Positions 1-11,097 of a DNA stretch of 64,000 nt are shown one piece after another. The notes beneath the pieces are model-generated. The model made no database searches and was not told the DNA's origin. It saw only the letters and a program-made list of their open reading frames with translations. Source of the stretch: Schistosoma haematobium (lineage: Eukaryota > Platyhelminthes > Trematoda > Strigeidida > Schistosomatidae). A program made the translations under genes and the position numbers. How positions within the stretch are numbered: the stretch's first letter is position 1; each line of letters begins with the position of its first letter. The stretch lies in the NCBI RefSeq assembly GCF_000699445.3, contig NC_067195.1, positions 17,803,287 to 17,867,286 on the forward strand. The letters are read 5' to 3'.

Positions 1-1010
1 GTGTATGTTGTTAATTTCGTGTTTGTGTAAAATTATTTCTTTAGTACATTTTAAATTGTTCAAAATATCTAAGGCTATTTGTTGCTAAGTGGAAAATAGT
101 TACTAAGGTATATGAAAGTTGAATAATAGTTAATGACATCATAAATGTATTAAATGAATTTCACTAGAGTATTCTTTTATGACATGAATTTGGAGTATAG
201 AAAAAGGAAATGCTGCTTTTTCTTAAAATTATATGATTTTATCACTGATTGAACTGCATCATATAGATTTTAAAACAGAAAATTGTGTATATTTAGGTAA
301 ATAAACATGAAAACAATCTTTAGGATAGGGATGCTCAACTTTGGTTATACACTTCTTATAAGCAACAATTACTCAGTCAATACCAATAATTTCAATACGT
401 TTCTTATGCAATATGATCAACAATATACTACAAAAGATGATGTATTGAATAAGTATAGAGATATCAACGCTTTAAGATCCGTTTTGTTTTAAGTTTTAAC
501 GAGAAGCAGGAAAATTGATTTACAGCTTTATATTTGTTATTTGGCAAACAAGGGAAAAATATTGTTTAATTTTTCCACCAACAATACTGAAACGTTACTA
601 CATGTTTAGTCAAAAAAATGTAAATTTGATAAAAGGATGTACATTATGATGAACAATTTACATTATATACTTAGTCAAGATCATCTGTCATAAGTCGATT
701 AGTATTTCTACCTAATAATAGATGTTAACGCCAAGTATATCCATTGTGTATTTAGTTCTAAAGTTTCGTACAATTTCAGTTTTTTTCATCTTCCTGTATA
801 TATTAATTGAGCCCTAATAATAGCTGAATAAGTCAAATGATTATGAATGAAATGTGTATCATAAAGATTTCATACGAGTGACAAGCAGAAACTGAAACAA
901 TTTTATAACATTAATCTGTTTATCGTTTTGGATGTAATCTTTTTCAACAGACGCTAAAGAATTTTATCCATAGTTTTTTTCACATACAATCTGGTTGCTA
1001 ATTTCAGTTA
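1..1010. other. AT-rich spacer
   Basis: No repeat family or gene recognised. A 61-codon open frame at 307-492 (+) has no recognisable motif and lies in AT-rich sequence, so it is not called as a gene. Confidence 0.6.
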
Positions 1011-1011
1011 A

Positions 1012-1310
1012 CGAACTCTTCTTTTAATTTTTTGATTGAGATCATGAACCGCCTGATATTAAACCACAAATGAAAACCTGGAACCACTGCATGGCCGTTT
1101 CGACCTATTGTGGGAGTCCTCAGCAGAGCACATTCATGATCCCACTCGCGGGATTCAAACCCAGGGCCTTCAGTCTCGCTTGCTAACGCTTAACCTCTAA
1201 ACCCCTGAGCCAGCATCCGATGGTGTTAATGTATAACCTCAACCAATCCACAAAATTGCTCGACCATCTTCCATTGTACTGAGGTAGATACCTGTCCCTA
1301 CCCAACACGG
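1012..1310 (-). repeat. SINE-T copy, decayed
   Basis: Antisense copy of the tRNA-headed SINE. Read on the minus strand it shows the B box (reverse of GGGATTCAAACCC near 1153), then a hammerhead-like segment (1085-1130) and the tail. The ribozyme core keeps CTGAGGA and GAAA, but the first stem II pair and the GTC cleavage triplet are lost, so it should be inactive. Confidence 0.8.
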
Positions 1311-1730
1311 ATTAGCTCTTTTAATGTTAGATTGTTATTTGACATACTGTATCAAATAAAGAGCTTTTATGTAAAAAGTAAAACAAAAAATAGATAGGAA
1401 ATTAATTATTCATTTTGTGGCAAATAAATATTGTTAAACTTAGATAATTTACATAAAATACAAGAAAGGTGGGCAGTTATGAACATGAATTGAAAGTTAG
1501 AATTCTCAATTTGTTATCAATAAATTAATTGAGATTTTATAAGGCATTATTTAATGAAAGTAAACTGAGTACAACACTTTTTTTACTTTATTTTATTTTA
1601 ACTAACCAGTTAGTCTAGAAAACTGTATACCAAAATTAGACTTCTCATCGAATATTTCTTTAAAGTTGGATGTAAATAAAACTTGGCAACGCAAAAACAG
1701 TATCGTATTCAAGCGATGATAGATAATGGC
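1311..1730. other. AT-rich spacer
   Basis: Nothing recognised beyond simple A/T-rich sequence. Confidence 0.5.
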
Positions 1731-1732
1731 TG

Positions 1733-1870
1733 GCAGTGAAATACAGGAAGCGCGTTTCGTCCTATTTGGGGCTCACCAGCCGAATGAACCTGCATCTCAC
1801 AGTTGATGTTCACTCTGAGACTCGAACCCAGTACCATTCACTTCAAATGCCATCGCGTTATCCAGTCGAG
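1733..1870 (-). repeat. Smα-like SINE, left inverted arm
   Basis: Antisense arm of a head-to-head pair. On the minus strand it contains a Pol III B-box-like GGGTTCGAGTCTC and a degenerate hammerhead at about 1748-1790. The core reads CTGGTGA instead of CTGANGA, and the cleavage triplet is TTC rather than GTC. It is complementary over roughly 125 bp to the arm at 1866-1965. Confidence 0.75.
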
Positions 1871-2100
1871 TCCCGGAGTGAACATCAACTCTGAGTTGGA
1901 GGTACATCCAGCTGACGAGTCCCAAACATGACGAAACGCGTGTCCTGTATTCCACCGCTAGCCAATATCCATCTTTACTTAAAAAGCTTGTGATTTAAAG
2001 CTTTATCGAGGCAGTCCACACAGGATGCACTTATGCCAACATAAGACTGATCAATAGCAGTCCTAAATAACAATGGGAAGATACAAGTAAAACAACACCA
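1862..2100 (+). repeat. Smα-like SINE, right arm with tail
   Basis: Sense copy joined to the preceding inverted arm. After the ribozyme it continues with a tail (about 1960-2100) that is also found at 23430-23530, which defines the family's 3' part. Smα is the schistosome SINE-like family known to encode hammerhead ribozymes; the assignment rests on the ribozyme sequence and the B box. Confidence 0.75.
1900..1952 (+). ncRNA. Hammerhead ribozyme (Smα type), core intact
   Basis: The core CTGACGA is at 1912-1918 and GAAA at 1933-1936. Stem II is GTC (1919-1921) with GAC (1930-1932). The very short stem III is ACGCGTGT (1936-1943). The GTC triplet ends at C1944, so self-cleavage is predicted after 1944. 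Stem I pairs CAG (1909-1911) with CTG (1945-1947), and GG/CC outer pairs flank an internal loop. All invariant residues are present. The minimal stem III is typical of schistosome hammerheads. Confidence 0.85.
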
Positions 2101-2985
2101 AGTGAATTTAAGTATCGTATACATCTTTTAAAAACCAGTGAAAATCGATTCTTAAAACAGGGAGCACTATGATGTGTATGATACAAGCTACAAGATAAAA
2201 AATGTTATTCAATCTCCAACAAGAAAATGCGGCAACGTTTTAATCAAAGTCGCTGAAATTTAATGCGCGAGACTACAATTTATGGACAAACCAATTAGAT
2301 ATAAGATAAATAGTCTTGAATTTTGACGTGAAATTCATTCAACCATTTGGTTTAATAGCGTCTTGGCATTTTATCTGATATCAGTTCATCATGAAAACTC
2401 TAAACTTAGTTCATAACCCGAACCATAAACTGTAAATGTTAATTCAAATTACTCACAGTGGTTTATAACCCTCATTTAGTCCTTGTAAGTAGATGGACAT
2501 TCTCAAAGTCACTTCAGGATCGCTCAAAGGTCGTCCATAATTTATAATTTTATTATACAGTGGTTAATCAACACAAATCCTTATACGACCAAAAATAGTA
2601 AAAATATGAATATGGAATTTATGCCTAATTTTTAAAAACACTCATAGAATATAAAATGCAACTAATGCAAGAGAATGGTTTGTCGAATTAAAATGTTATC
2701 TAATATTTCATCTCATCCTAATAAAGTGCAGTAATTTATTGCATATACTGTTTCTTATACTAAGTATATTTGCTCTGTTTTTAAATATGAAATTCGTAAT
2801 TTATTACACATATCTAGATGAATTTCGGGGAGAAACACAGAAATGTAAACTTCATGTTCAGAATTAATCTCGATAAGTCAGACATTCACATCTAGACACT
2901 TGGAAAAAAAAGGAAAAGATGAAATAAATAGTTCTCTCCAGTTAGCCTTTTTATCATGGCTCTCTTTCTATATAGATATATGTAT
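2101..2985. other. AT-rich spacer
   Basis: No repeat family or coding signal recognised. Confidence 0.5.
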
Positions 2986-2987
2986 AT

Positions 2988-3215
2988 ATTGGTTGAAGTC
3001 AGACGTTAAAACCGTTGGATTTAGGCTTATTAGTCTCGAAGTTAAGCGTTTGCATGAGACCTAAGGTCATGGTTTCGAGCGCCCTGAACAGGATCGTGGA
3101 TGCTCACAGTTAAAGAATTCTATACTGCGACGAAACGGCCGTTCAGTGCTCCACGGATCTCAGTAGTTATCTAACATTGATCGGTTCATGATCTCAATAA
3201 AAATTCAGCAATCTC
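2988..3215 (+). repeat. SINE-T copy, decayed
   Basis: Sense copy starting at the TGGTTGAAGT segment before the tRNA-like head and running to a CTCCACAA tail. The hammerhead segment (3110-3165) keeps GACGAAACGGCCG, but the CTGAGGA core is destroyed. Confidence 0.75.
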
Positions 3216-3251
3216 CACAACCCTATATATATATATATTGATATATGTTTG

Positions 3252-3289
<38 letters not shown>
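3252..3289 (+). repeat. (AAT)n microsatellite
   Basis: Uninterrupted ATA/AAT trinucleotide run directly after a short TATATA stretch that follows a SINE tail. Confidence 0.95.
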
Positions 3290-3291
<2 letters not shown>

Positions 3292-3489
3292 AATATACTA
3301 GTCAAGTGGCGGTGTATTATGTAGTAATTTTAGAAACTTAAAAGTTAATGAAAATAATTGTGAATGACTAACAAAGCTATTAGATGTGGTGGATAAGGTA
3401 GTAAATAATCCTGGTTATTATTTAATAAAATTAAGAATTGAGGTAAGTGGTTTAGAGGCTGATAAAAATAAAACTCATAAAATATTTGA

Positions 3490-3592
3490 TATCAGAAGGG
3501 GTCTTGTGGATACTATAGTAATTTTAATAGTTGAGATCATGAGTCGATTGAACCTAGACCACCATGGAAAACCTTGTAGTGACCTTTTATCA
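3490..3592 (-). repeat. SINE-T 3' fragment, antisense
   Basis: Antisense tail of SINE-T, beginning with ATCAGAAGGGG and running through the ATCATGAGTC and GACCACCATGG landmarks, then ending abruptly. It is the left arm of an inverted pair with the copy at 3915-4262. Confidence 0.8.
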
Positions 3593-3599
3593 GGAGAAG

Positions 3600-3905
3600 C
3601 GATTGGTTTAATGGAAGCAATTATTATTATAACCAATTGTACCAGTGATTGTTTTACTGTACTTGTTTGTTTAACTGTACTAAAGACATACTTTCTTCCG
3701 TTGATTGTGACCTTGCACGCACTTGCGTTTGCTCAGTGGTTCCGCTTGTACTTCTTTGGCACGATCTCAGTATTCTTTCGATACCACGGGATCACCAACA
3801 AATAACTCTCGCTACAACCTCCAATCGCCTTCTGATATCTGGTACGCAACCTTCTTGTAGTGGTGATCAGAGTCAACCGTGACGCTACAACCTAATGTAA
3901 GTCCT
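3600..3905. other. Unidentified, less AT-rich segment between SINE arms
   Basis: About 300 bp with visibly higher G+C than its surroundings separates the two inverted SINE-T arms. It contains repeated CTACAACCT words near 3810, 3887 and similar sites. An open frame at 3386-3805 runs across the SINE/segment boundary and shows no domain. It may be an insertion such as a fragment of an LTR, but no ends were recognised. Confidence 0.4.
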
Positions 3906-3914
3906 AATGTGGGA

Positions 3915-4262
3915 CTGGCTTCAAGAGGTATTTCCTGGAGTTCTAGTGAGAAGTAGTGACCAATGGAGGTCAACCAGGTGTTTTGTGAGATAGTAACTCA
4001 CTGAAGACAATGGTGGATGTGTCGCTCAATTCTGTAGATTGGTTGAAGTTAGACATTAACACGGTTGGATGCCAGCTTAGTGGTCTGGAGGTTAAGCACT
4101 CTCACGTGAGACCGATAGGTCGTGGGTTCGAATCTCGCGAGGCGATGTCGTGGGTGCGCACTTCTGTGCAGTCCCATGCTGGAACGAAAACCGACGTCCA
4201 GTGCTTCCATGTTATCAATTGTGGTCTAGCTTCAAATGACTCATGATCTCAACTTTTAAAAT
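3915..4262 (+). repeat. SINE-T copy, nearly full length
   Basis: Sense copy. It has an upstream module (ACTGGCTTC to AGACAATGG), then the tRNA-like head with an A-box-like TGGTCTGGAGG and a B box GGGTTCGAATCTC, then the hammerhead region and the tail ending in CTCATGATCTCAAC. The ribozyme region (4155-4205) has lost CTGAGGA and is inactive. Confidence 0.85.
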
Positions 4263-4470
4263 CATAAAATATTTGATAAGTTTAGCTCAGTGTAGAACCA
4301 TGATAAAAAACCAAACAAAAATGAATGTCCTTTTCTTTGTTCATTTTTTTCTACATGTTTACATGGGAGTTCCCGGCTTACCGAAATCTTTTTAGGCGGG
4401 ATTTGTAATAAAGATTCTCAATGAAAATCTAAAGTACAACGCATGTAGAAAATAGATTTTCAAATAACAC
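4263..4470. other. AT-rich spacer
   Basis: Nothing recognised. Confidence 0.5.
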
Positions 4471-4695
4471 TGTGGTGCATGCTATTTATGTCTTTCGATA
4501 TAATTAGTATGAAACACCAATCAGAAGGTTAATAAGATTGAACTAAAGAATCATGAAGGATGTAAAGGACAATTGATGAAGAATTTACAATTGAAGTATT
4601 TAATGTATGATTTCTCACAGTTTACTAAACAACTCTATAATTCACCACTTAACAAATTGGGCTTCTTCACTTGAGTGTTTATTCACTACAATACA
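4471..4695 (+). repeat. R290 repeat (unnamed family), copy 1
   Basis: Member of a ~290-bp interspersed family. Landmarks in order are a 5' palindrome around TGCTA-CTTATGT, the ACACCAATCAGAA segment, GACAATTGATG, AATGTATGATTT and a right end with TTCACTACAATA. This copy lacks part of the middle. No coding potential is seen and the class is unknown (SINE or MITE possible). Confidence 0.6.
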
Positions 4696-4699
4696 ATTC

Positions 4700-5990
4700 A
4701 AATAAATGGTCTGATAAATTTGAAATCAGTGAAGTTGAAATGAATGTTCAAAACAAGACAAACATTATAATAAGCTAAAAAGAACATACGATTTTATTTT
4801 TATGAGAGCTCATATTTTACCTCACTTCTTTTGTAATAAAGCAAATAATTCTAATTATAGACAAATCATATTTGTTAGTGTTTTTATTCATATTCCTTTT
4901 TGTAAATAATGAATAAATATGTAAATTAATTATGCAGTTACTTACTTGCTTACTCACCTACCTGCCTACTTACTTACTTGCTTACTTACTTTAATATTCG
5001 CGTCATAGTTTTCTTACATTAGAATTATAAAGTTGTTATGTTGTAGGATCTACAACTTCACCCTCAGATTTGTTTTTCAACTTGTAACTACGCATTCAAT
5101 TTATAATTTTCTATCAAATTTAATACAACTATCATAAATTCATTGAATCATCTATGTTGAAGCATTGTCTCTTAATCATAATACCTAATATAACTTTAGA
5201 TTGTATAATACTGGTTAAACTTAGAATATAACAAATTTGTTTATTTTTTTATTCTTCAATTCTCATTGTTCTGTTTTGTTTAAATGTTTACATTGAATTA
5301 GATATATCAATCTGTTTATAGGAAAAACATTTTTCTGAAAATGATTACCATATTGATAAAGTAATTTAGATCTATAATCATCTGTATTGATTTTGATTGA
5401 TGGTTTGAATAGATCAGAGGTGACGTTTCAAATTGTGAAGTTGTTTGGTGAATATTCGAATCGTAAATAGAGTATCAGTTCTATGAATATTATGAGTACA
5501 ACTTTATGACAAGTAGCAAATAAGTTGATGGTTTATAGTCAACTATTTTCAAATAGCTAACATCATAATTTAGAACAATTGAGTTGAATCATTCATATTA
5601 GTTACCGATTCGCAACTTGATCGTTACAATTTTAAATAACATTAAAAGATGAAACAAACATGATGTTAGTTACTACAGTCAACGATCAATCAATAATAGA
5701 TATGTGCAAAATTTCTTCACCATTGGTTATTCTGCACGATAATACGAAATGTAAGTGGGGATAATATAATTTCTTCAAAAATGTATTTCAAGTTCATTAG
5801 TTTCAAAGATCATATGTACACACATAAGCATCATGATTTGTAGTTAAAAAAACATAAAATTCTATACAAATACAAATCTACATGGAAATAACACGATACT
5901 CAACTATTTACAAGATCGTTAGAACAAGCCGATTTGTAAATTATACTTGAAGTAGACTATGATGACTTTGTTTAAAACGATGATAAAAAC
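4700..5990. other. AT-rich spacer with tetranucleotide tract
   Basis: Contains an imperfect (CTTA)n tract at 4937-4993. Otherwise no gene or named repeat was recognised. Confidence 0.55.
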
Positions 5991-5992
5991 CT

Positions 5993-6048
5993 TTCATTGA
6001 AATTATGAACCGATTGATATTTGACCACCATTAAAAACTTGTCTTGCT
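5993..6048 (-). repeat. SINE-T tail fragment, antisense
   Basis: Antisense tail piece (AAATTATGAACCGATTG, GACCACCATTAAAAAC) that ends where the sense copy at 6049 begins. It is another tail-out inverted pair. Confidence 0.7.
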
Positions 6049-6265
6049 CCAAGCGGCTCAGTGGTCTAGTTGGTTAGGCGCATGGCGTGAGACTGGTAGG
6101 TCTTGGGTTCGAGTCCCGCGAGGCGGGGTCGTGGGTGCGCACTGCTGAGGAGTCTCACAATAGGACGAATTGGCCGTCCAGTGCTTCCAGGTTGTCCATG
6201 GTGGTCTAGCTCCAATTGACTCATGATCTCAACTACTGAAATTACTACAATCTCCACAGAATTCC
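6049..6265 (+). repeat. SINE-T copy with well-preserved tRNA-like head
   Basis: It starts in the tRNA-like head. An A-box-like GTGGTCTAGTTGG and a B box GGGTTCGAGTCCC are clear, which is consistent with origin from a tRNA gene and Pol III transcription. It continues through a nearly intact hammerhead to the CTACAATCTCCACAG tail. Confidence 0.85.
6133..6188 (+). ncRNA. Hammerhead ribozyme remnant (SINE-T), near intact
   Basis: The core CTGAGGA (6145-6151), GAA (6167-6169) and the GTC cleavage triplet (6176-6178) are kept. Stem I GCACTG/CAGTGC is perfect. The base after GAA is T6170 instead of A, so the first stem III pair is broken and activity is doubtful. Confidence 0.6.
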
Positions 6266-6784
6266 TTCTGATACAGATTATTAATAAAAAAATATCAGTG
6301 ATAATTAGTTTACTTTAATTAACATAGTTTTATTTCACTATTCATAATTTAGCGTAGCTGATTAGGAGTGTATGAAATGAATGAACGATTATGAAAATCA
6401 TTAGAAATGTATATCCACAACCTAACTGGATATGGAGCCAAGGCATTTAACCTATAGAATACTTATCCAGAATCCAGTAGTTATCCAACCAAAATCAGTC
6501 CACGTTGTAAATTACGAAAGTCCAATAGTCTCTGCATAACCATTTATACTTAGAGTAATTATAAATAAATAATTTTCATATATACAAATGAAAAGTGATC
6601 ATGTGGAGAAAATAACTGGTCATGAAATGGGAGTGAAATAATTCATGAGAAACCTTTTAACATGAACTATTTAACAGTTAAATGATGTTAATGTTTTTAT
6701 GAAGTGGATGGTATATGGTTAACAGTAAAATAAACGATTTCCATTTCGCTACAATTTCAACTCTATATTTTGATGTACTTACAT
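6266..6784. other. AT-rich spacer
   Basis: Nothing recognised. Confidence 0.5.
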
Positions 6785-6888
6785 CTCATTGTTGATGTTC
6801 ACACTGGGACTCAAACTCAACACCATTATTTTCAAACCACAATAGCATTATCCACTGCGCTACTAAACTCAGTTAGCCACTAATTTGG
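6785..6888 (-). repeat. Smα-like SINE fragment
   Basis: Matches the antisense mid-part of the Smα copy at 1790-1865: GTTGATGTTCACACTGGG, then the reversed B box as GACTCAAACTC, then TTATCCACTGCGCTAC. The ribozyme part is absent. Confidence 0.6.
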
Positions 6889-7379
6889 ACAACAGTTATT
6901 ACGTTGCTAGTAATGTGTCTGAGATAGGATTGAAATCTAGTCAGTGTAATATAATTTTCTGTTCATTTGTATTTAAGTGAATACAACATACTTGTGACTG
7001 ACAGAAGCTGTAGTAGCACTGAAATCACAGTAAATATAAACCATTAACTTCTAATAGATTTTTAACTAATATGAAAAACCGTTACTTTTGATTCATTAAG
7101 TATGGGAAATTATCATTAACATCATTGCTTTACATTCGACTTGAGAAATGTTTGCCACTGTTAGAATTACTTTTTTCTTAAAGCTGTATGCAAGCATTTA
7201 TGATCAGGGAAAAATTGTGATTGGATTACCTTTCCTATTTCGTCATCATTTCAAACAGGATAGAAAATGCTTGTACGTTGTTCTTAATTTTCAACATTTA
7301 CCAGCACATAAAGTTCTGTTTGACCTGATAAGTGAGAATTATTAACGACTTTCTATCAAAACAAACTTATTTATTACTG
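6889..7379. other. AT-rich spacer
   Basis: A 65-codon open frame at 7148-7345 (+) shows no domain or homology recognised by eye and is not called. Confidence 0.5.
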
Positions 7380-7384
7380 TCATT

Positions 7385-7765
7385 TGATAAATCGCTTGAG
7401 TGAACACTTGAATCGGTTTCCTAAGTTATTCTAATAACTCTGGGGTAAATCTACACAAAATACTTAACACGAGAGAAAAGGCGTGAAGTGTGGAAAGAAC
7501 ACTTTACTCTACGATTAGTTGATGTGCAGAAAATTCAGGGTATTTATAGCATTTCTAGTAACTTTTAGCTTCTGGAAGGTTGTAAAACCCTACTGAACGT
7601 AGTACGAAGATAGGCAGTCATTCAATCATAAATGTGATACGTGGCTCCTCACTTTCTAGATATTTCTAAGATAATTCTATTCAATGCTGATTGAACGAAA
7701 TGTATCCTAGAGCTTTCAGGGCCCCTCTAGGCATTTAATGAGCAATATTCTGGGTCTCCCCAACA
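7385..7765 (-). mobile_element. Solo LTR with 5-bp target duplication
   Basis: A 381-bp segment begins TG and ends CA and is flanked by TCATT on both sides (7380-7384 and 7766-7770). Read on the minus strand it opens with TGTTGGGGAGACCC, resembling the TGTTGGGGAC start of the full gypsy LTR at 13875, and it has a TATA-like CTATAAATACC (about 7542-7552). No internal region is present, so it is best read as a solo LTR left by LTR-LTR recombination of a Ty3/gypsy-type element. Confidence 0.8.
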
Positions 7766-7770
7766 TCATT

Positions 7771-8355
7771 AGTAAATTAAATATTTCAACATTTTAAGAG
7801 AATAAAAGTGATAATTAATCTGCAATTTTATTACTTTTTGTTTTTAATCTGTTGAATTTTGAACTAATTAGATAATGAGAGCAGTAAGTTATATTGTGTT
7901 CGACTCAAAATGTTTTGTGTCACGGTAAATCATCCTTAACATTACGTAATATTGTAGGAAATTATACTTAAAATGAATGTGTTGAAAGTACCGTTTAAAT
8001 AAATTATACCTTATTTCAAGAATTAAAGAATGTTTTATATTAGACGAATGTAAGCAACCGGTATATTTATTGTAATTAATACTCATTCACAGAGTACATT
8101 CAAACTCTTATTTAAATAATATTCATAATGATTGGTTATACATGTTAAACTGAGTTATATACAAGTGTTAATATAACTAATATCAATAACTATATACTTT
8201 GGCTTTCAGTGACAAATACCTACAAAGTTATTAAATTCTTTACCTATATATAACTGACATAATCTATCTGTATCATATAGAATATGTATATGTTATAAGA
8301 ACAAAACGTACTTAAATTACGTTCATTCTTAGAAATTATTTAATCAGTTATTAAC
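7771..8355. other. AT-rich spacer
   Basis: Nothing recognised. A 65-codon frame at 7889-8086 (-) is AT-rich noise. Confidence 0.5.
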
Positions 8356-8357
8356 TG

Positions 8358-8412
8358 ATGGTGGTCTAGCTTCAATTGACTGATAATCTCAACTATTAAA
8401 ATGACTATAATA
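8358..8412 (+). repeat. SINE-T tail fragment
   Basis: Only the sense tail is present: GGTGGTCTAGCTTCAATTG through AACTATTAAAATGACTATAA. Confidence 0.7.
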
Positions 8413-8502
8413 ACGAAACCGCTTCTGATATTAACTGATTAATAAACAACATAATTATGTATAAACTAGAGAATGAGATGGAGAAGATTTGTGGCTCAGG
8501 TG

Positions 8503-8592
8503 GATCATGATGTCGTTCAGAAGAACGATGACAACTCCACAAACAAACCATTCAGCTCAGAGAACAAAACTCCATCAAAATTAGAGAATATT
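8503..8592 (+). repeat. RTE-associated hairpin segment, copy 1
   Basis: The same ~90-bp segment recurs at 30486-30580 and 57452-57545. It holds a near-perfect hairpin TCGTTC-AGAA-GAACGA preceded by ATGATG and followed by ATGA. In the 30.5-kb copy it lies next to RTE sequence, so it is probably untranslated sequence of that retrotransposon. Confidence 0.6.
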
Positions 8593-9124
8593 TGATATAT
8601 AATTAGTAGATTATTTTTAATCTAGACTTGATTGTTACGTAATAAAATGTATTATACATAATTTACTAATTTGAAAACGAAAACAAGACACTTTATTGCT
8701 GCATACAACAGATTTTTGGAAAAAAGAAAAGAAAGAAAAAGAAAGAAAAGAAACGAATAAATCTCACTGAAACTTCCTGTATATTCATTATGATTATTTT
8801 GTTAACAATAATCATTGTCAATAATTCAATTTCGTAATAATAACAAGTTAGAATTTACAATTGACATTATTCTATATAAGAAACCCAATTGCTTTGTTAT
8901 ATCTGATTATGTAAATTAGGCTTCAATGGCTTTTCATAGAAATAATACACTTATCCTTTGTATTCATGAAATTATTGACACAGATTTAAATTGATTGTGT
9001 TTATTTACTATGATGGGAAAATAATACATTTATTTGAACAAATATAGCATACAGGATAAATCTTATTTTGACAAAAAGCCGATCAGATATTATTGTGAAA
9101 TGAAGTTTTGTCACAGTTGGATAT
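8593..9124. other. AT-rich spacer with (GAAA)n
   Basis: Contains a purine tract of GAAA units at 8719-8754. Nothing else recognised. Confidence 0.55.
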
Positions 9125-9412
9125 TAGGATGTTTGCTACTGATATCGACAAATATAAGTAGTATATATCATTAATCGAAAGTGAAATGCCTTGAAGCAGA
9201 AGGTTTGGAAGATCAAAGAGAAAAGAACAAGAACGAAGAATGTTTGGTGGGGAAACGAAGGGACAATCATGTCTGAGACGATTGATTTACATTTTGCAAA
9301 TGAAGTATTTACTGTATGATTCTCAGATTTTACTAAGATGTTCTATAATTTTGTATTCAAAACACAATCGATTGTCCCCGTATGTGTTCTTGTTCACTAC
9401 AATAGGCCTTAA
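9125..9412 (+). repeat. R290 repeat, copy 2
   Basis: Nearly full length, from the degraded 5' palindrome (GCTACTGATATCGAC... AAGTAGTAT) to TTGTCCCC...TTCACTACAATAG. Open frames here (9240-9425 + and 9323-9511 -) overlap on opposite strands and reflect the repeat, not genes. Confidence 0.65.
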
Positions 9413-9425
9413 AGTAGACAAATGA

Positions 9426-11049
9426 TCCACTACTATGTAGGTTGGCTGTTTTTGAAAATTCAGCATACATCGACTAATTATAGAAAACTCCTTTGTCCAA
9501 CCTAAATCCACTTTACAAATAACATTATATTTTGCTGAACTTAGTCTTAACTTACTTTCGTTACATTAAAATTTGTACTGAATTTTCCAACGGCTTTTGT
9601 TTTCATGAATTGATCAGGTAAACACATGCATATGTTTTACAAGTAAAAACTCAGCTATTACAGATCGGATATTGATCAACTATATAGTCATAATACGAGT
9701 TTATATGTATGTATCAACATAATGGTGAATAATTGGAGAGTTGATTCAGTATAGACGGCCAATTAGATAATTATATATTCAAAGGCAATATTTGATAGAT
9801 ATGCTTAAAGAAGTAGTTATAATTACTGAGAGATTACAAATTGGCCACTAGGATAGTTGAGAACCTTTTTGACGGCTTAGAATTCTTTAATAAGTGCACA
9901 CGGATATACAATTGAATATTGGTGATCATGACATGTGTTAGTCAGTCTTGCCCATTGAATGAAAAGTCGGAGAAAAAGCAAGAACTATAGGAATTAGCAG
10001 AATATTTACTATCGTCGCACAGATGTTTTTTGAATATAGTAATTCCGTTTGATGAGACTGATCTTGATGACTTCAGTTGTGTTTGGTCAACTGATACATT
10101 ATTCAAGCTGTAAACTATAACTCAGCCAAATGTACTTTATCTATAAAGTATGCATATATAGTGATTTTAATAGACTTATGTATAACCACTTATCATTATC
10201 AAGTAAGCCAGTATAATATGGCTCACTAACTAACATGAACGAATATGTAGTTTTGAGGATTATAACATAAAAATTAAAATAGTTTTCATTTACATACCAT
10301 GTACCGCTTTCAATTTGAATAGACATATTCAATAACCCATGAAATATTTCGACATTCTAAATGTAAACTATTCATACTGTAGTCACAAGCACAATGTAAA
10401 ACCTTTTACTTATCTGTTCAGAAAGTTAGAGAAAACTCTCATCATAAAATTCTATAATAAGGATAACATCATTTAAGTAATCAAATTTCGTTCATGAACA
10501 GAATTATCCACTTAACTAGAAGTGTAAATGACAGTTAACTCACTGAATATTCCATTAGCAATATAATTGAGTGGAAATATTTCAATCGATCATTATTTTA
10601 TTTGAAGATATGGAGGGGGGAATTGACTGGAATTCAGTTAATTTCATTCATTTTACGGAATATAACTGACTAGGTTTATTGCATAAGGAATCATGAAATA
10701 CAGTGATTGAGATAAAATAATTTTACAGACATTCCTTTCATTTATTTTATTAATGACCAAATCACAACTAAAATTGTTCCAAAATTAGAAGCTGTAATCA
10801 GAACTCAAACAATTTTCTTGTAAATATAACAGACTATACCATAACTTAAATAAATATAGGAAAATAGCAATAAAAGTACAAATATACATACTTATCCCAA
10901 CGTACATGTAAATGAATACCTGATCTATTCAATGAAAGCTCACCAAGAATGCACAATAGAAATTGACTAAATTTCTGAGTGCTTTATTCTAATGTCATAT
11001 CAATTGTATCAAGATAAATTGTGGATATCTTTATCAACTATCATTGGTC

Positions 11050-11051
<2 letters not shown>
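9426..11051. other. AT-rich spacer
   Basis: About 1.6 kb without a recognisable repeat or gene. Short frames (for example 10141-10332 -) show no motif. Confidence 0.5.

Positions 11052-11095
<44 letters not shown>
11052..11095 (+). repeat. (TA)n microsatellite
   Basis: A 44-bp uninterrupted TA run; the strand label is arbitrary because the repeat is palindromic. Confidence 0.95.

Positions 11096-11097
<2 letters not shown>

Noticed and set aside
1733..1965. A CRISPR-like or satellite array because of repeated similar words.
   Set aside because: The similarity is an inverted pair of one SINE, not regularly spaced direct repeats.
3386..3805. A 139-codon frame that might be a small gene.
   Set aside because: Its first part is SINE-T antisense and the rest is an unidentified segment. 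No domain, and it straddles a repeat boundary.
6049..6130. A possible real tRNA gene (good B box GGGTTCGAGTCCC and an A-box-like sequence).
   Set aside because: No 7-bp acceptor stem closes around it, and the same sequence recurs in many copies followed by the SINE body.
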